Of a DNA stretch of 64,000 nt, positions 50,946 to 59,334 are shown piece after piece. The notes under the pieces were generated by a model. It worked only from the letters and a program-made list of their open reading frames with translations. It had not been told where the DNA came from and ran no database searches. Position 1 is the first letter of the stretch; every line of letters starts with the position of its first letter. The DNA comes from Actinosynnema pretiosum (lineage in GTDB: Bacteria; Actinomycetota; Actinomycetes; Mycobacteriales; Pseudonocardiaceae): NCBI RefSeq assembly GCF_024171695.1, contig NZ_JAMTCF010000011.1:47498-111497 (forward strand), written 5' to 3'. A program made the translations under genes and the position numbers.

Positions 50946-51522
50946 CCCCGCCCACCAGCTCCCAGAAGTGCGCCACGTGCTCGGCCATGTCGGTCCCTGG
51001 GTCGTGCAGCCACGCCGTCTGCAACCCGTCCAGCACCGCCGTGACCAGCACCGCGAGCTTGTCCGGGTCCGCTGCGGCGGGCATCCGCCCCTCCGCCTGC
51101 AACCGGCGGATCGCCTCGGCGGTGTCCGCCCGCAGCGCCCGGTACCGCTCGCTGAAGTACCCGTGCGACGGGTGCTCCGGCTCCACCGCCTCCGCCGACA
51201 CCCGGTTGTACAGCCGCACCAGCCCCGGCACCCCCGCGTTGTGCCGCACCAGGCGCACGTAGGCGTCCGGCAGGTCGGTGGTCTCCGGGTCGCCGAGGAA
51301 CTCCGCCCGGTCGGCCTCGTCGCGCCGCCGCAGGATCTCGGTGAACAGCTCCTCCTTGGACCCGAAGTGGTGCATCAGCCCCGCCTGGCTCAGGCCCACC
51401 GCGTCGGCCAGCTCGCGCACCGTGGTGCGCCGGTAGCCGTTGCGGGCCACCAGTTCGAGCGCTGTGGTGAGGATCTCCTCCCGCTTGGCCAGCCCCTTCG
51501 CGTACGAGCCCCGTCGAGTCAT
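50932..51522 (-). CDS. TetR-family regulator
   Basis: The 196-residue protein has the TetR HTH (REEILTTALELVARNGYRRT, LADAVGLSQAGLMHHFGSKE) and a ligand domain with MAEHVAHFWELV at the end. ATG 51522 starts just before the HTH; a longer frame has no similarity. It is divergent from the GH3 gene, and two AAAACCG-N9-CGGTTTT-type sites overlap that gene's promoter, so it likely represses it. Confidence 0.88.
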   Translation of the reverse strand: MTRRGSYAKGLAKREEILTTALELVARNGYRRTTVRELADAVGLSQAGLMHHFGSKEELFTEILRRRDEADRAEFLGDPETTDLPDAYVRLVRHNAGVPGLVRLYNRVSAEAVEPEHPSHGYFSERYRALRADTAEAIRRLQAEGRMPAAADPDKLAVLVTAVLDGLQTAWLHDPGTDMAEHVAHFWELVGGVRPE

Positions 51523-51539
51523 GGTGGCGAATCTATCCG

Positions 51540-51604
51540 TTGCCACCCAAAACCGAGCGGTATACGGTGTTCGTGGAGTCAAAAACCGAACATCATGCGG
51601 TTTT
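51540..51604 (+). promoter_or_regulatory. GH3 promoter with twin TetR-type operators
   Basis: TTGCCA (51540-51545), 17 bases and TACGGT (51563-51568) form the likely promoter. AAAACCG-N9-CGGTGTT (51549-51571) covers it, and AAAACCG-N9-CGGTTTT (51582-51604) follows exactly 33 bp on, three helical turns. The divergent TetR protein is the likely ligand. Confidence 0.65.
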
Positions 51605-51618
51605 CAAAGGGGATGCCG

Positions 51619-53847
51619 ATGAGCACCGACCAGCCCACCGTGCCCGCGTCAGTGGCCGACCAGGCCGCCCTCGGCAGCGGCGCGGACATGTGGACCACGA
51701 AGGCGGTCGGCGACGTGCCGTCCCTCTTCGTCACCGACGGCCCGCACGGCCTGCGCAAGCAGACCGGCGCGACCGACAACCTCGGCATCGGCGGCAGCGT
51801 CCCCGCGACCTGCTTCCCGCCCGCCGTCGGCCTCGCGCAGAGCTGGGACGCCGACCTCGTCGAGCGGGTCGGCCGGGCGCTGGGGGAGGAGTGCCAGGCC
51901 GAGGGCGTGTCCGTCCTGCTGGGACCGGGCGTGAACATCAAGCGCGACCCGCGCTGCGGTCGCAACTTCGAGTACTACTCCGAGGACCCGCTGCTGTCCG
52001 GCGCGCTCGGCGCGGCCTGGGTGCGCGGCGTGCAGTCGCAGGGCGTGGGCACCTCGCTCAAGCACTACGCGGCCAACAACACCGAGACCGACCGGATGCG
52101 CTCCAGCTCCAACGTCGACCCGCGCACCCTGCGCGAGGTGTACCTGCGGCCGTTCCAGCGGGTCGTCGAGGACGCCCAGCCGTGGACGGTCATGTGCGCC
52201 TACAACCGGATCAACGGCGTGTACGCGTCCGAGGACCGCTGGCTGCTCACCGACGTGCTGCGCGGCGAGTGGGGCTTCGAGGGCGCCGTGGTCAGCGACT
52301 GGGGCGCGGTGCGCGACCGGGTGGCCGCCGTGTCGGCCGGGCTCGACCTGGAGATGCCCGGCGGCGGCGACACCGACGCGGACGTCGTCGCGGCCGTCGA
52401 GGCGGGCGAGCTGGACCCGGCCGTGGTCGAGCTGGCCGCGAAGCGGGTCGCCGCGCTGGCCGCGAAGGGCGTCGCAGGCCGCCGCTCCGATGTCGTGCTC
52501 GACGTCGACGCGCACCACGCGCTGGCCCGCGAGGTCGCCGCGCGCTGCGTCGTGCTGCTCAAGAACGAGGGCGCCGTGCTGCCCCTCGCCCCCGGCTCGG
52601 CCGTCGCCGTCATCGGCGCGTTCGCGCAGGCTCCGCGCTTCCAGGGCGGCGGCAGCTCGCACGTGAACCCCACCAGGGTGGACGTGCCGCTGGACGAGAT
52701 CCGCCGCCACGCGCCCTCGGCCACCTTCGCCGCGGGCTTCACCACCGACGGCTCCGGCGACGCGGCGGCCCTGCGCGCCGAGGCCGTCGCCGCCGCGGGC
52801 GCCGCCGAGTCCGCCGTGCTGTTCCTGGGCCTGGCCGCCGACCAGGAGTCCGAGGGCTTCGACCGCGAGCACATCGAGATCCCCGCTGAGCAGGTCGAAC
52901 TGCTGGCCGCCGTGCTCCAGGCCCAGCCCCGCACCGCCGTCGTGCTCTCCCACGGCGGCGCGCTGCGCCTTGCCCCCCTCGCGGGCGCGCCCGCCCTGTT
53001 GGACGGCGCGCTGCTCGGCCAGGCGGGCGGCGCGGCCGTCGCGGACGTGCTGTTCGGCGCGGTCAACCCGTCCGGCAGGCTCGCCGAGACCGCGCCCACC
53101 CGGCTGGAGGACACCCCGGCGTTCCTGAACTTCCCCGGCGAGCGCTCGCAGGTCTACTACGGCGAGGGCCTGCACGTCGGGTACCGCTGGTACGACGCCC
53201 GCGACGCGGCAGTCGGCTTCCCGTTCGGGCACGGCCTGTCGTACACCACCTTCGAGCACCGCGACCTGACCGTCTCCGCCTCCGAGGCCGGGATCACGGC
53301 GTCGGTCGCGGTGGTCAACACCGGTGAGCGGGCCGGTCGCGAGGTCGTGCAGTTCTACGTGTCGGTCCCCGGCTCGTCGGTGTCGCGCCCCGTGCGCGAG
53401 CTGAAGGGCTTCGGCTCGGTGGACCTGGAGCCCGGCGCCGAGGGCCGCGTCGAGGTCCTGCTGCGCGCGGCCGACCTGTCCTACTGGGACGTCGCGGCGG
53501 ACCGGTGGGTGCTGGAGAGCGGCGAGTACGAGGTGACCGTCGGCGCGTCGAGCCGCGACCTGCGCGCGTCCGCCACCGTCGCGGTGACCGGCGACGAGAC
53601 CCCGGTCCCGTTCACGCCGGAGTCGACCCTGGGCGAGGTCCTGGCCGACGCCGCGGGTGCCGAGGCGTTCGGCGGCCTGCTGACGGGCGTGTTCGGCTCG
53701 TCCGAGTCGTCCGAGGACGCGCTCGGCATGGACATGGCGAAGATGATGGCGTCGATCCCGCTGGAGCGCTTCGTGAGCCTGTCCGGCGGCAAGCTGACCC
53801 GTGCCGGGCTGGCGGGCAAGCTCGCCGAGGTGAACGCGGCCAGGTGA
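51619..53847 (+). CDS. GH3 family beta-glucosidase (cytoplasmic)
   Basis: The 742-residue protein has the complete GH3 set: DGPHGLRKQ near 40-48, KHYAANNTETDRM near 148-160, catalytic nucleophile Asp227 in VVSDWGAV, the C-terminal (alpha/beta)6 domain (VVLLKNEGAVLPLAPGS) and a fibronectin-III-like domain (FGHGLSYTTFEH onwards). A final 80-residue segment with an EVLADAAGAEAF start follows. No signal peptide, so it acts on imported oligosaccharides. AAGGGG about seven bases before ATG 51619 decides between three nearby ATGs. Confidence 0.92.
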   Translation: MSTDQPTVPASVADQAALGSGADMWTTKAVGDVPSLFVTDGPHGLRKQTGATDNLGIGGSVPATCFPPAVGLAQSWDADLVERVGRALGEECQAEGVSVLLGPGVNIKRDPRCGRNFEYYSEDPLLSGALGAAWVRGVQSQGVGTSLKHYAANNTETDRMRSSSNVDPRTLREVYLRPFQRVVEDAQPWTVMCAYNRINGVYASEDRWLLTDVLRGEWGFEGAVVSDWGAVRDRVAAVSAGLDLEMPGGGDTDADVVAAVEAGELDPAVVELAAKRVAALAAKGVAGRRSDVVLDVDAHHALAREVAARCVVLLKNEGAVLPLAPGSAVAVIGAFAQAPRFQGGGSSHVNPTRVDVPLDEIRRHAPSATFAAGFTTDGSGDAAALRAEAVAAAGAAESAVLFLGLAADQESEGFDREHIEIPAEQVELLAAVLQAQPRTAVVLSHGGALRLAPLAGAPALLDGALLGQAGGAAVADVLFGAVNPSGRLAETAPTRLEDTPAFLNFPGERSQVYYGEGLHVGYRWYDARDAAVGFPFGHGLSYTTFEHRDLTVSASEAGITASVAVVNTGERAGREVVQFYVSVPGSSVSRPVRELKGFGSVDLEPGAEGRVEVLLRAADLSYWDVAADRWVLESGEYEVTVGASSRDLRASATVAVTGDETPVPFTPESTLGEVLADAAGAEAFGGLLTGVFGSSESSEDALGMDMAKMMASIPLERFVSLSGGKLTRAGLAGKLAEVNAAR

Positions 53848-53906
53848 CCGACGTCCCCCGCCCCCGGTTGGCGCCGGAGGCGCGGGATGTCCCATGATCA
53901 ACAACC

Positions 53907-54293
53907 GTGGAGATCTGGTACTCGAAGAGAACCGGCGAGGTGCTCGTCCTGGCAACCGCGGCGGCCTTCCAGGGGCTGTCCGACGTGGTGCGCGGGGGCG
54001 GTGAGTACTTCGCCGCCGTCCCGGAGGGGACCGGTTCGTACCGGGGGTTCCTGCGGCGGTGCGCGGTCGAGGTGCGGCCCGAGGGCATGGTGTCGGTCGA
54101 GGTCGACGCGGACACCGGCGACCTGCTGGTGACCGGCGGCGCCGGGCACCTCGGGGACCTGGCGGACGAACTGCAGAGCTTCGGCGAGGAGGCGGTTCCG
54201 GGCGCGGACGGGCAGATGCGCGTCGAGCACTACCCGGACCACCTGTACCTCACCGGCCCGGTCCCGCCGCTGGTGCTGGAACTGGCGGAATGA
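53907..54293 (+). CDS. Imm32-like small protein (possible immunity protein)
   Basis: The 128-residue protein has a compact alpha/beta composition and ends in a VEHYPDHLYLTGPVPPLVLE stretch, resembling the Imm32 family found beside polymorphic toxins. No toxin gene lies next to it. The GTG start has no clear ribosome site. The family name is tentative. Confidence 0.55.
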   Translation: MEIWYSKRTGEVLVLATAAAFQGLSDVVRGGGEYFAAVPEGTGSYRGFLRRCAVEVRPEGMVSVEVDADTGDLLVTGGAGHLGDLADELQSFGEEAVPGADGQMRVEHYPDHLYLTGPVPPLVLELAE

Positions 54294-54298
54294 GCGGT

Positions 54299-54335
54299 GG
54301 GGCGCTCGCGCTTCTGGCGCGGGCGCCCCGCTTTT
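54299..54335 (+). terminator. Hairpin terminator with U tract
   Basis: GGGGCGC pairs with GCGCCCC and an inner CGCGC with GCGCG, followed by GCTTTT. It starts five bases after the stop of the Imm32-like gene. Confidence 0.75.
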
Positions 54336-54524
54336 CCGTTCGCGGTGATCTCCTTGGTCGCGTTCCGGCGGGTTTTCTCCGGTGCTGATCAACTTGGCAC
54401 GGGTGCATCATGGTCTGACTGCGTGCGACCCCCAAGGTCAAGTGGTTTGTGCAATCGCCGAAGGTGGCTCAGGCCGCTGACGAATCGGGGCGGGCGGTCG
54501 CTCGCGGAGGCGGTGTGTGGCGAC

Positions 54525-55151
54525 GTGGAGACCCCGTTGGAGCTTCAAGAAATTTCAGATGCTTCGGACTTCGAGCTGATGCTGATCTGCACCGCGGTCG
54601 CAGAACGGGGCGCCGCCTTCTGTCGAGCCCTGGGCCCCTCGGAGTGCCTGACGTGGGTTGATGGCGCGCTCGGGCTTGCTTGGGCGGCGGCTGCCGGCGA
54701 GTCGGTGCAGGACGAGTGCCCTGAGGCGTTGGATGAGTTGGAGATGGAATCTCAGGACGATGAGGATGACTACTATGGTCCGGAGTTCTACCTGACTCAG
54801 GCGGTGGAATTGGTGGGAAATGCGCTTGCTGCTTCAATGAGACCTTCAGCTGTGCGGGTGGAGATGTCCGTGAACACCATCCGGACGCTGCTCTCCATGC
54901 TCGACTTCGAGTTCTCAGGGGAGGTTTCGGTAATCGTGGGCTATGGAGAAACGCCCCCTCCTTCGGGATTGCTGGTGCAAAAAGAGATTGATGCCGAGCG
55001 TGAAGTTCTTTTCCTTCTGGCCCAGGTAGCCGAGGGACTCGCGGATGCCCGTCCGGTGGTGTCCCAAGTTCAGGCATCGTCCAGTGCATTCGCTGCGCGG
55101 CTGGTTCCCGCTGTAGAACAGTTTGCCGCGCTCAGCGGCTGGGAACTTTGA
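54525..55151 (+). CDS. Hypothetical acidic protein, possible immunity type
   Basis: The 208-residue protein is strongly acidic, with a run DELEMESQDDEDDYYGPEFY at about 70-90. Its helical layout (ICTAVAERGAAFCRALG, LTQAVELVGNALAASM) recalls DUF416-like immunity proteins, but I do not recognise it firmly. Codon use is less GC-biased than in neighbours, suggesting transfer. The start could be GTG 54525 or GTG 54513; GGAGG at 54506 is too close to one and far from the other. Confidence 0.5.
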   Translation: METPLELQEISDASDFELMLICTAVAERGAAFCRALGPSECLTWVDGALGLAWAAAAGESVQDECPEALDELEMESQDDEDDYYGPEFYLTQAVELVGNALAASMRPSAVRVEMSVNTIRTLLSMLDFEFSGEVSVIVGYGETPPPSGLLVQKEIDAEREVLFLLAQVAEGLADARPVVSQVQASSSAFAARLVPAVEQFAALSGWEL

Positions 55152-55189
55152 CGAGCGTGCTGAACTGAGCCTTTTTCATCCTGGTCTGG

Positions 55190-55426
55190 ATGCGTTGGTG
55201 GGTAAGGCTTTGCGGTTGTGACTGGTTGGCGCGGTCGCGGCGTGTCGACCGCTGCGCGCACGTGATCACCCCCCCCTGCAAGGGACGCAACAAACCCGAG
55301 TCGCAGAACGGCCGACTGGCCAAAGCGATCCACGCTCTTAGGTGGGGTGTGGAAAGTCTTCTTTACGCCTTTCTCGGGCCTTCTTGGAAAGGTTTTCCTG
55401 CTTGTATCGAACAGCTTCTTTTGTGA
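55190..55426 (+). pseudogene. Possible transposase C-terminal remnant
   Basis: A frame with CKGRNKPESQNGRLAKAIHA followed by LRW resembles the basic C-terminal end of DDE transposases. Upstream of it there is no matching catalytic part, and downstream the frame becomes antisense of the XRE gene. If real, it is a scar of an insertion in the low-GC segment. Evidence is weak. Confidence 0.22.
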
Positions 55427-55748
55427 TTGATTTCAGTTGCTCGGCGTTGAGGTAAGTTCCCACTGCAATAAGAGCACCCAGTTCGCGAGAATAGCTGTTA
55501 CTGTGTTCTGTGGAGGCGTCCTTCACTGGGGGCAGTCCTGCAATGGCGATCAAATCGGCTGTCTCAATTTGCAGGGCAGAGGCAACCGCCTGCATGGTAT
55601 TGTAATTCGGCTTCAGGGTTCCGTTCAGAAGTTGGTTGATCGTGGACTGAGAAAGTCCGGTCAGTTTGGAAAAGATACCAGGAGAAAACCTCCGATTTTC
55701 CAGCATTCTTTGGAAAATTTTCTTAAAGTCATTTTCTTCGTTCACCAT
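55338..55748 (-). CDS. XRE-family regulator, low GC (likely acquired)
   Basis: The 136-residue protein has an XRE/cI-type HTH at about 14-68 (FSKLTGLSQSTINQLLNGTL followed by PNYNTMQAVASALQ), and a basic C-terminal tail (KKARERRKEDF). Its codons use A/T far more than every neighbour, e.g. many AAA, TTT and ATT, so it was probably acquired recently. Similar small regulators are found in mobile elements and toxin-antitoxin pairs. No partner is visible beside it. Confidence 0.82.
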   Translation of the reverse strand: MVNEENDFKKIFQRMLENRRFSPGIFSKLTGLSQSTINQLLNGTLKPNYNTMQAVASALQIETADLIAIAGLPPVKDASTEHSNSYSRELGALIAVGTYLNAEQLKSITKEAVRYKQENLSKKARERRKEDFPHPT

Positions 55749-55990
55749 GCATTTCCTTTTTGGTTTTAGCGTGATTTTCTTGCTTGTTTATTTATAGCAG
55801 TTTTCAGGGGTGTTGCGCAGGAGTGGCTCTTGCCGGAGGGGGTGAGTGGCGGGCTGCCCCGGCGGCGCCCCCGTTGCCGCTTGTCCCGAGAGGCGGCTGG
55901 CGAGTTCAGTCAGTCGCTTGATTTAATGGTGACCGGCCTCAGGTCCCAGGACCTCCGGCCCGCCCTGCCCGCGACGACCCCGAGGTGCCC

Positions 55991-57805
55991 ATGACCGCCA
56001 CCCCCGACCGCCTCACCGAGACCGACCTGGGCTTCGACCCCGAGGCCCTCCGCGAGAAGTACCGCCACGAGCGCGACCGCCGCGTCCGCCCCGACGGCGC
56101 CGCCCAGTACCGCCGCGCTGCGGGCGAGTTCGGCTACTACGCCGCCGACCCCCACGCCGACCCCGACTTCACCCGCGACCCCCTCACCGACCGCGTCGAG
56201 GTCCTGATCGTCGGCGGCGGCTTCGGTGGCCTGCTCACCGGCGCGCGCCTGCGCCAGGCCGGGTTCCAGGACATCCGCGTCGTCGAGGAGGCGGGCGACT
56301 TCGGCGGCACCTGGTACTGGAACCGCTACCCCGGCATCCACTGCGACATCGAGTCCTACGTCTACCTCCCCCTCCTCGAAGAGGTCGGCTACGTCCCCAA
56401 GTGGCGCTACGCCCCCGGTGAGGAGATCCGCGAGCACGCCGTCGCCATCGCCAAGCACTTCGACCTCTACCGCGACGCCTGCTTCCAGACCCGCGTCACG
56501 AGCCTCACCTGGGACGACGCCAACCAGGAGTGGGAGGTCACCACCAACCGAGGCGACGCCATGCGCGCACGCCACGTCGTCGTCTCCAGCGGCACGCTCT
56601 CCCAGGCCAAGCTCCCCGGCATCCCCGGCATCGACACCTACCGGGGCCACACCTTCCACACCAGCCGCTGGGACTACGGCTACACCGGCGGTGACGCCAC
56701 CGGCGGCATGGATCGCCTGGCGGACAAGAAGGTCGCCGTCATCGGGACCGGCGCCACCGGCATCCAGGTCGTCCCGATGCTCGCCCGCGACGCCCAGCAC
56801 CTCCACGTCTTCCAGCGCACCCCGTCCTCCGTCGACGTGCGCGGCAACCGCCCCACCGACCCCGAGTGGGCCGCGACGCTCCAGCCCGGTTGGCAGCGCG
56901 AGCGCCGGGACAACTTCCTCACCACCGTCTCCGGCGGCCACGTCGAGGTCGACCTGATCCAGGACGGCTGGACCGGCACCGCCCAGCTCCAGCGGCAGAT
57001 CATCCCCGGCACCACGCCCGCCGACCTGTCCCCGGACGAGCTGGCCCACGTCGAGGAGCTCGCCGACTTCGCCAAGATGAACGAGCTGCGCGCCCGCGTC
57101 GACGAGATCGTCGACGACCCGGCGGTCGCCGAGCTGCTCAAGCCCTGGTACCGCTACATGTGCAAGCGCCCCACGTTCAGCGACCTCTACCTGGAGGCGT
57201 TCAACCGCCCCAACGTCACCCTGGTCGACACCGCCGACCACGGCGGCGTGGAGCGGTTCACCGAGACCGGCGTCGTGGTCGGCGGCGTCGAGTACGAGGT
57301 CGACTGCGTCATCTTCGCCACCGGCTTCGAGGTCGGCGTCTCCGGCGTCGTCTCCGGCACGATGCCGGTGCACGGTCGCGGCGGCACGACCCTGCTGGAG
57401 TCGTGGGCGCGAGGCCCGCGCACGCTGCACGGCTTCTACAGCAACGGTTTCCCGAACCTGTTCCACCTCGGCCCGCTGCAGAACGCCTCGTCGGTCAACT
57501 TCACCCACATCCTCGACGAGCAGGCCACCCACATCGCCGCCGTGCTGGAGCAGGCCCGCGAGCGCGGCGCCGTCCGCGTCGAGCCCAGCGCCGAGGCCGA
57601 GGAGGCCTGGCAGCAGGTGCTGCGCGAGTCCACTGTGGACCGGTTCGACTTCCAGGCCGAGTGCACCCCCGGCTACTACAACAACGAGGGCAAGCCCCGC
57701 CCCGGCGGCCTGTCCTACGGCGAGGGCCCGGTGGTGTTCCACGAGCTGCTGCGCCGCTGGCGCGCCGACGGCGGCATGGCCGACGTGCTGGTCGACCCCC
57801 GGTGA
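55991..57805 (+). CDS. Class B flavin monooxygenase (Baeyer-Villiger type)
   Basis: The 604-residue protein has an FAD motif GGGFGG (75-80), the BVMO fingerprint Y217-x-G219-x3-H223-x3-W227-D228 (FxGxxxHxxxW[P/D] with Phe replaced by Tyr) and an NADPH motif GTGATG (252-257). The N-terminal extension of about 65 residues resembles steroid- or cyclododecanone-type BVMOs. The enzyme inserts oxygen next to a ketone, giving an ester or lactone. It is first in an operon with an SMP-30/NHL protein and an MFS transporter (GTGA overlaps). GAGG before ATG 55991 sets the start. The 242 bp upstream show no gene. Confidence 0.92.
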   Translation: MTATPDRLTETDLGFDPEALREKYRHERDRRVRPDGAAQYRRAAGEFGYYAADPHADPDFTRDPLTDRVEVLIVGGGFGGLLTGARLRQAGFQDIRVVEEAGDFGGTWYWNRYPGIHCDIESYVYLPLLEEVGYVPKWRYAPGEEIREHAVAIAKHFDLYRDACFQTRVTSLTWDDANQEWEVTTNRGDAMRARHVVVSSGTLSQAKLPGIPGIDTYRGHTFHTSRWDYGYTGGDATGGMDRLADKKVAVIGTGATGIQVVPMLARDAQHLHVFQRTPSSVDVRGNRPTDPEWAATLQPGWQRERRDNFLTTVSGGHVEVDLIQDGWTGTAQLQRQIIPGTTPADLSPDELAHVEELADFAKMNELRARVDEIVDDPAVAELLKPWYRYMCKRPTFSDLYLEAFNRPNVTLVDTADHGGVERFTETGVVVGGVEYEVDCVIFATGFEVGVSGVVSGTMPVHGRGGTTLLESWARGPRTLHGFYSNGFPNLFHLGPLQNASSVNFTHILDEQATHIAAVLEQARERGAVRVEPSAEAEEAWQQVLRESTVDRFDFQAECTPGYYNNEGKPRPGGLSYGEGPVVFHELLRRWRADGGMADVLVDPR

Positions 57806-59334
57806 CCGGGCGCTGGCACTCCCACCACCTGACCGGCCCGTCCCCGCTGCGCGGCTCCAACGGCGTCGCGCTCGGCCCGGACGGCAGGCTGCACGTCGCC
57901 CAGTTCCTCGCCGGGCAGATCAGCGCCGTCGACCTCGCCACCGGCGACGTGGAGGTGGTCGTCCCACCAGGCGGCCCGATCCAGTCCCCGGACGACCTGG
58001 CGTTCGCCCCGGACGGCTCGATGGTCGTCACGGACCTGGTGCCGGGCAAGGTGTGGCGGCGCGCGCCGGACGGCGAGTACGAGCTGCTCTCGGCCGAGGT
58101 CGTGGTGCCCAACGGCATCGCGTTCGCCGGGAACCGCCTGTACGTCAACGAGATGCGCCCGAACGGCAGGCTGCTGGAGCTGACCGCCGACGGCCCGGTG
58201 GAGCTCACCGGCGACCTCGCCATGGGCAACGCCATGCAGCTCGGCCCGGACGGCCTGCTCTACTACCCGCACATGCTCACCGGCCGCGTCTACCGGGTCG
58301 GCGTCGACGGCGGCGCCCCGGAACTGGTGGCGGACAACGTGTTCGAGCCGGTCGCGGTCCGCTTCGACCTGGGCGGCGCGCTGCTCGTGCTCTCCCGCGC
58401 CGCGACCGGCGTGGTCACCAGGATCGACCTGTTCGGCACCGGCGACCGGAGCACGATCACCAGTGGCGTGGTCGGCCTGGACAACGCGGCGTTCGACGCG
58501 GAGAACCGGATGTTCGTCTCCAGCTACGCCAGCGGCGGCGTGCTGGAGCTGCACCCGGACGGCCGCACCAGGGAGGTGGTGCGGCGCGGGCTGGACGGCC
58601 CGTTCGGCATCACCGTCGACCTCGGCGGCGTCGTGCGCGCGGCCGACCACTACGGCACCGCGACCATCGGCCCGGACGGCGTCGACCGCGAGCTGCGCAC
58701 GTTCACCCACGGCATCGCCGCGCACGCGGGCCTGCTGCACCTGACCTCGCAGTACGGTCAGATCCGCACGCACGACCCGCGCACCGGCGAAACCCGTGAC
58801 CGGGCAAGGGGAGTGGACCGCCCGCTCGGCATCGCAGTCCGCGCGGACGGCTCGCTCGTCGTCGCCGAGTCCGGCGCCGGGCGGGTGCTGCTGATCTCGC
58901 CCGAGGACGAGGTGACCGTGCTCGCGGACGGCCTGACCCGCCCGGTGGACGTGGCGCTGGACGACGAGGACCGCTGCTACGTCAGCGATCCCGGCCAGGG
59001 CGCGGTGCTCAGGCTGGACGCGGACGCCCCGGCGCCGCTGCTCGCCGGGCTCGCCGAACCGCAGGGGATCGCCGTGCTGGGCCGGGAGCTGTTCGTCGTC
59101 GAGGTCGGCACGCGCTCACTGCGCTCGATCCCGCTCGACGGCGGCGAACCGCGCGTGGAGCTGGAAGACCTGCCGGTGGGCGGCCCGAACCGCCCGACCC
59201 CGGCCCTGTTCGCGGCCGGACTCCCCGGCGTGGCCCCGAGCTTCGCCGGACTGGCCGCCCACGACGGCGCGCTGCACCTGTCCGCCGACGCCGAGGGCAG
59301 CGTCCTGAGGCTCACCGAGGAGCCGGTCCGGTGA
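57802..59334 (+). CDS. SMP-30/NHL beta-propeller, lactonase-like
   Basis: The 510-residue protein has repeated blades of SMP-30/gluconolactonase and NHL type: SNGVALGPDG, PDDLAFAPDG, PNGIAFAG, LDNAAFDAEN, PFGITVDLGG, PLGIAVRADG, PVDVALDDED. It has no signal peptide. Many such propellers are Ca2+- or Zn2+-dependent lactonases. Next to a BVMO the simplest role is hydrolysis of the lactone product; this is inference. GTGA overlap with the monooxygenase gene and GTGA overlap with the MFS gene show tight coupling. Confidence 0.8.
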   Translation: MTGRWHSHHLTGPSPLRGSNGVALGPDGRLHVAQFLAGQISAVDLATGDVEVVVPPGGPIQSPDDLAFAPDGSMVVTDLVPGKVWRRAPDGEYELLSAEVVVPNGIAFAGNRLYVNEMRPNGRLLELTADGPVELTGDLAMGNAMQLGPDGLLYYPHMLTGRVYRVGVDGGAPELVADNVFEPVAVRFDLGGALLVLSRAATGVVTRIDLFGTGDRSTITSGVVGLDNAAFDAENRMFVSSYASGGVLELHPDGRTREVVRRGLDGPFGITVDLGGVVRAADHYGTATIGPDGVDRELRTFTHGIAAHAGLLHLTSQYGQIRTHDPRTGETRDRARGVDRPLGIAVRADGSLVVAESGAGRVLLISPEDEVTVLADGLTRPVDVALDDEDRCYVSDPGQGAVLRLDADAPAPLLAGLAEPQGIAVLGRELFVVEVGTRSLRSIPLDGGEPRVELEDLPVGGPNRPTPALFAAGLPGVAPSFAGLAAHDGALHLSADAEGSVLRLTEEPVR

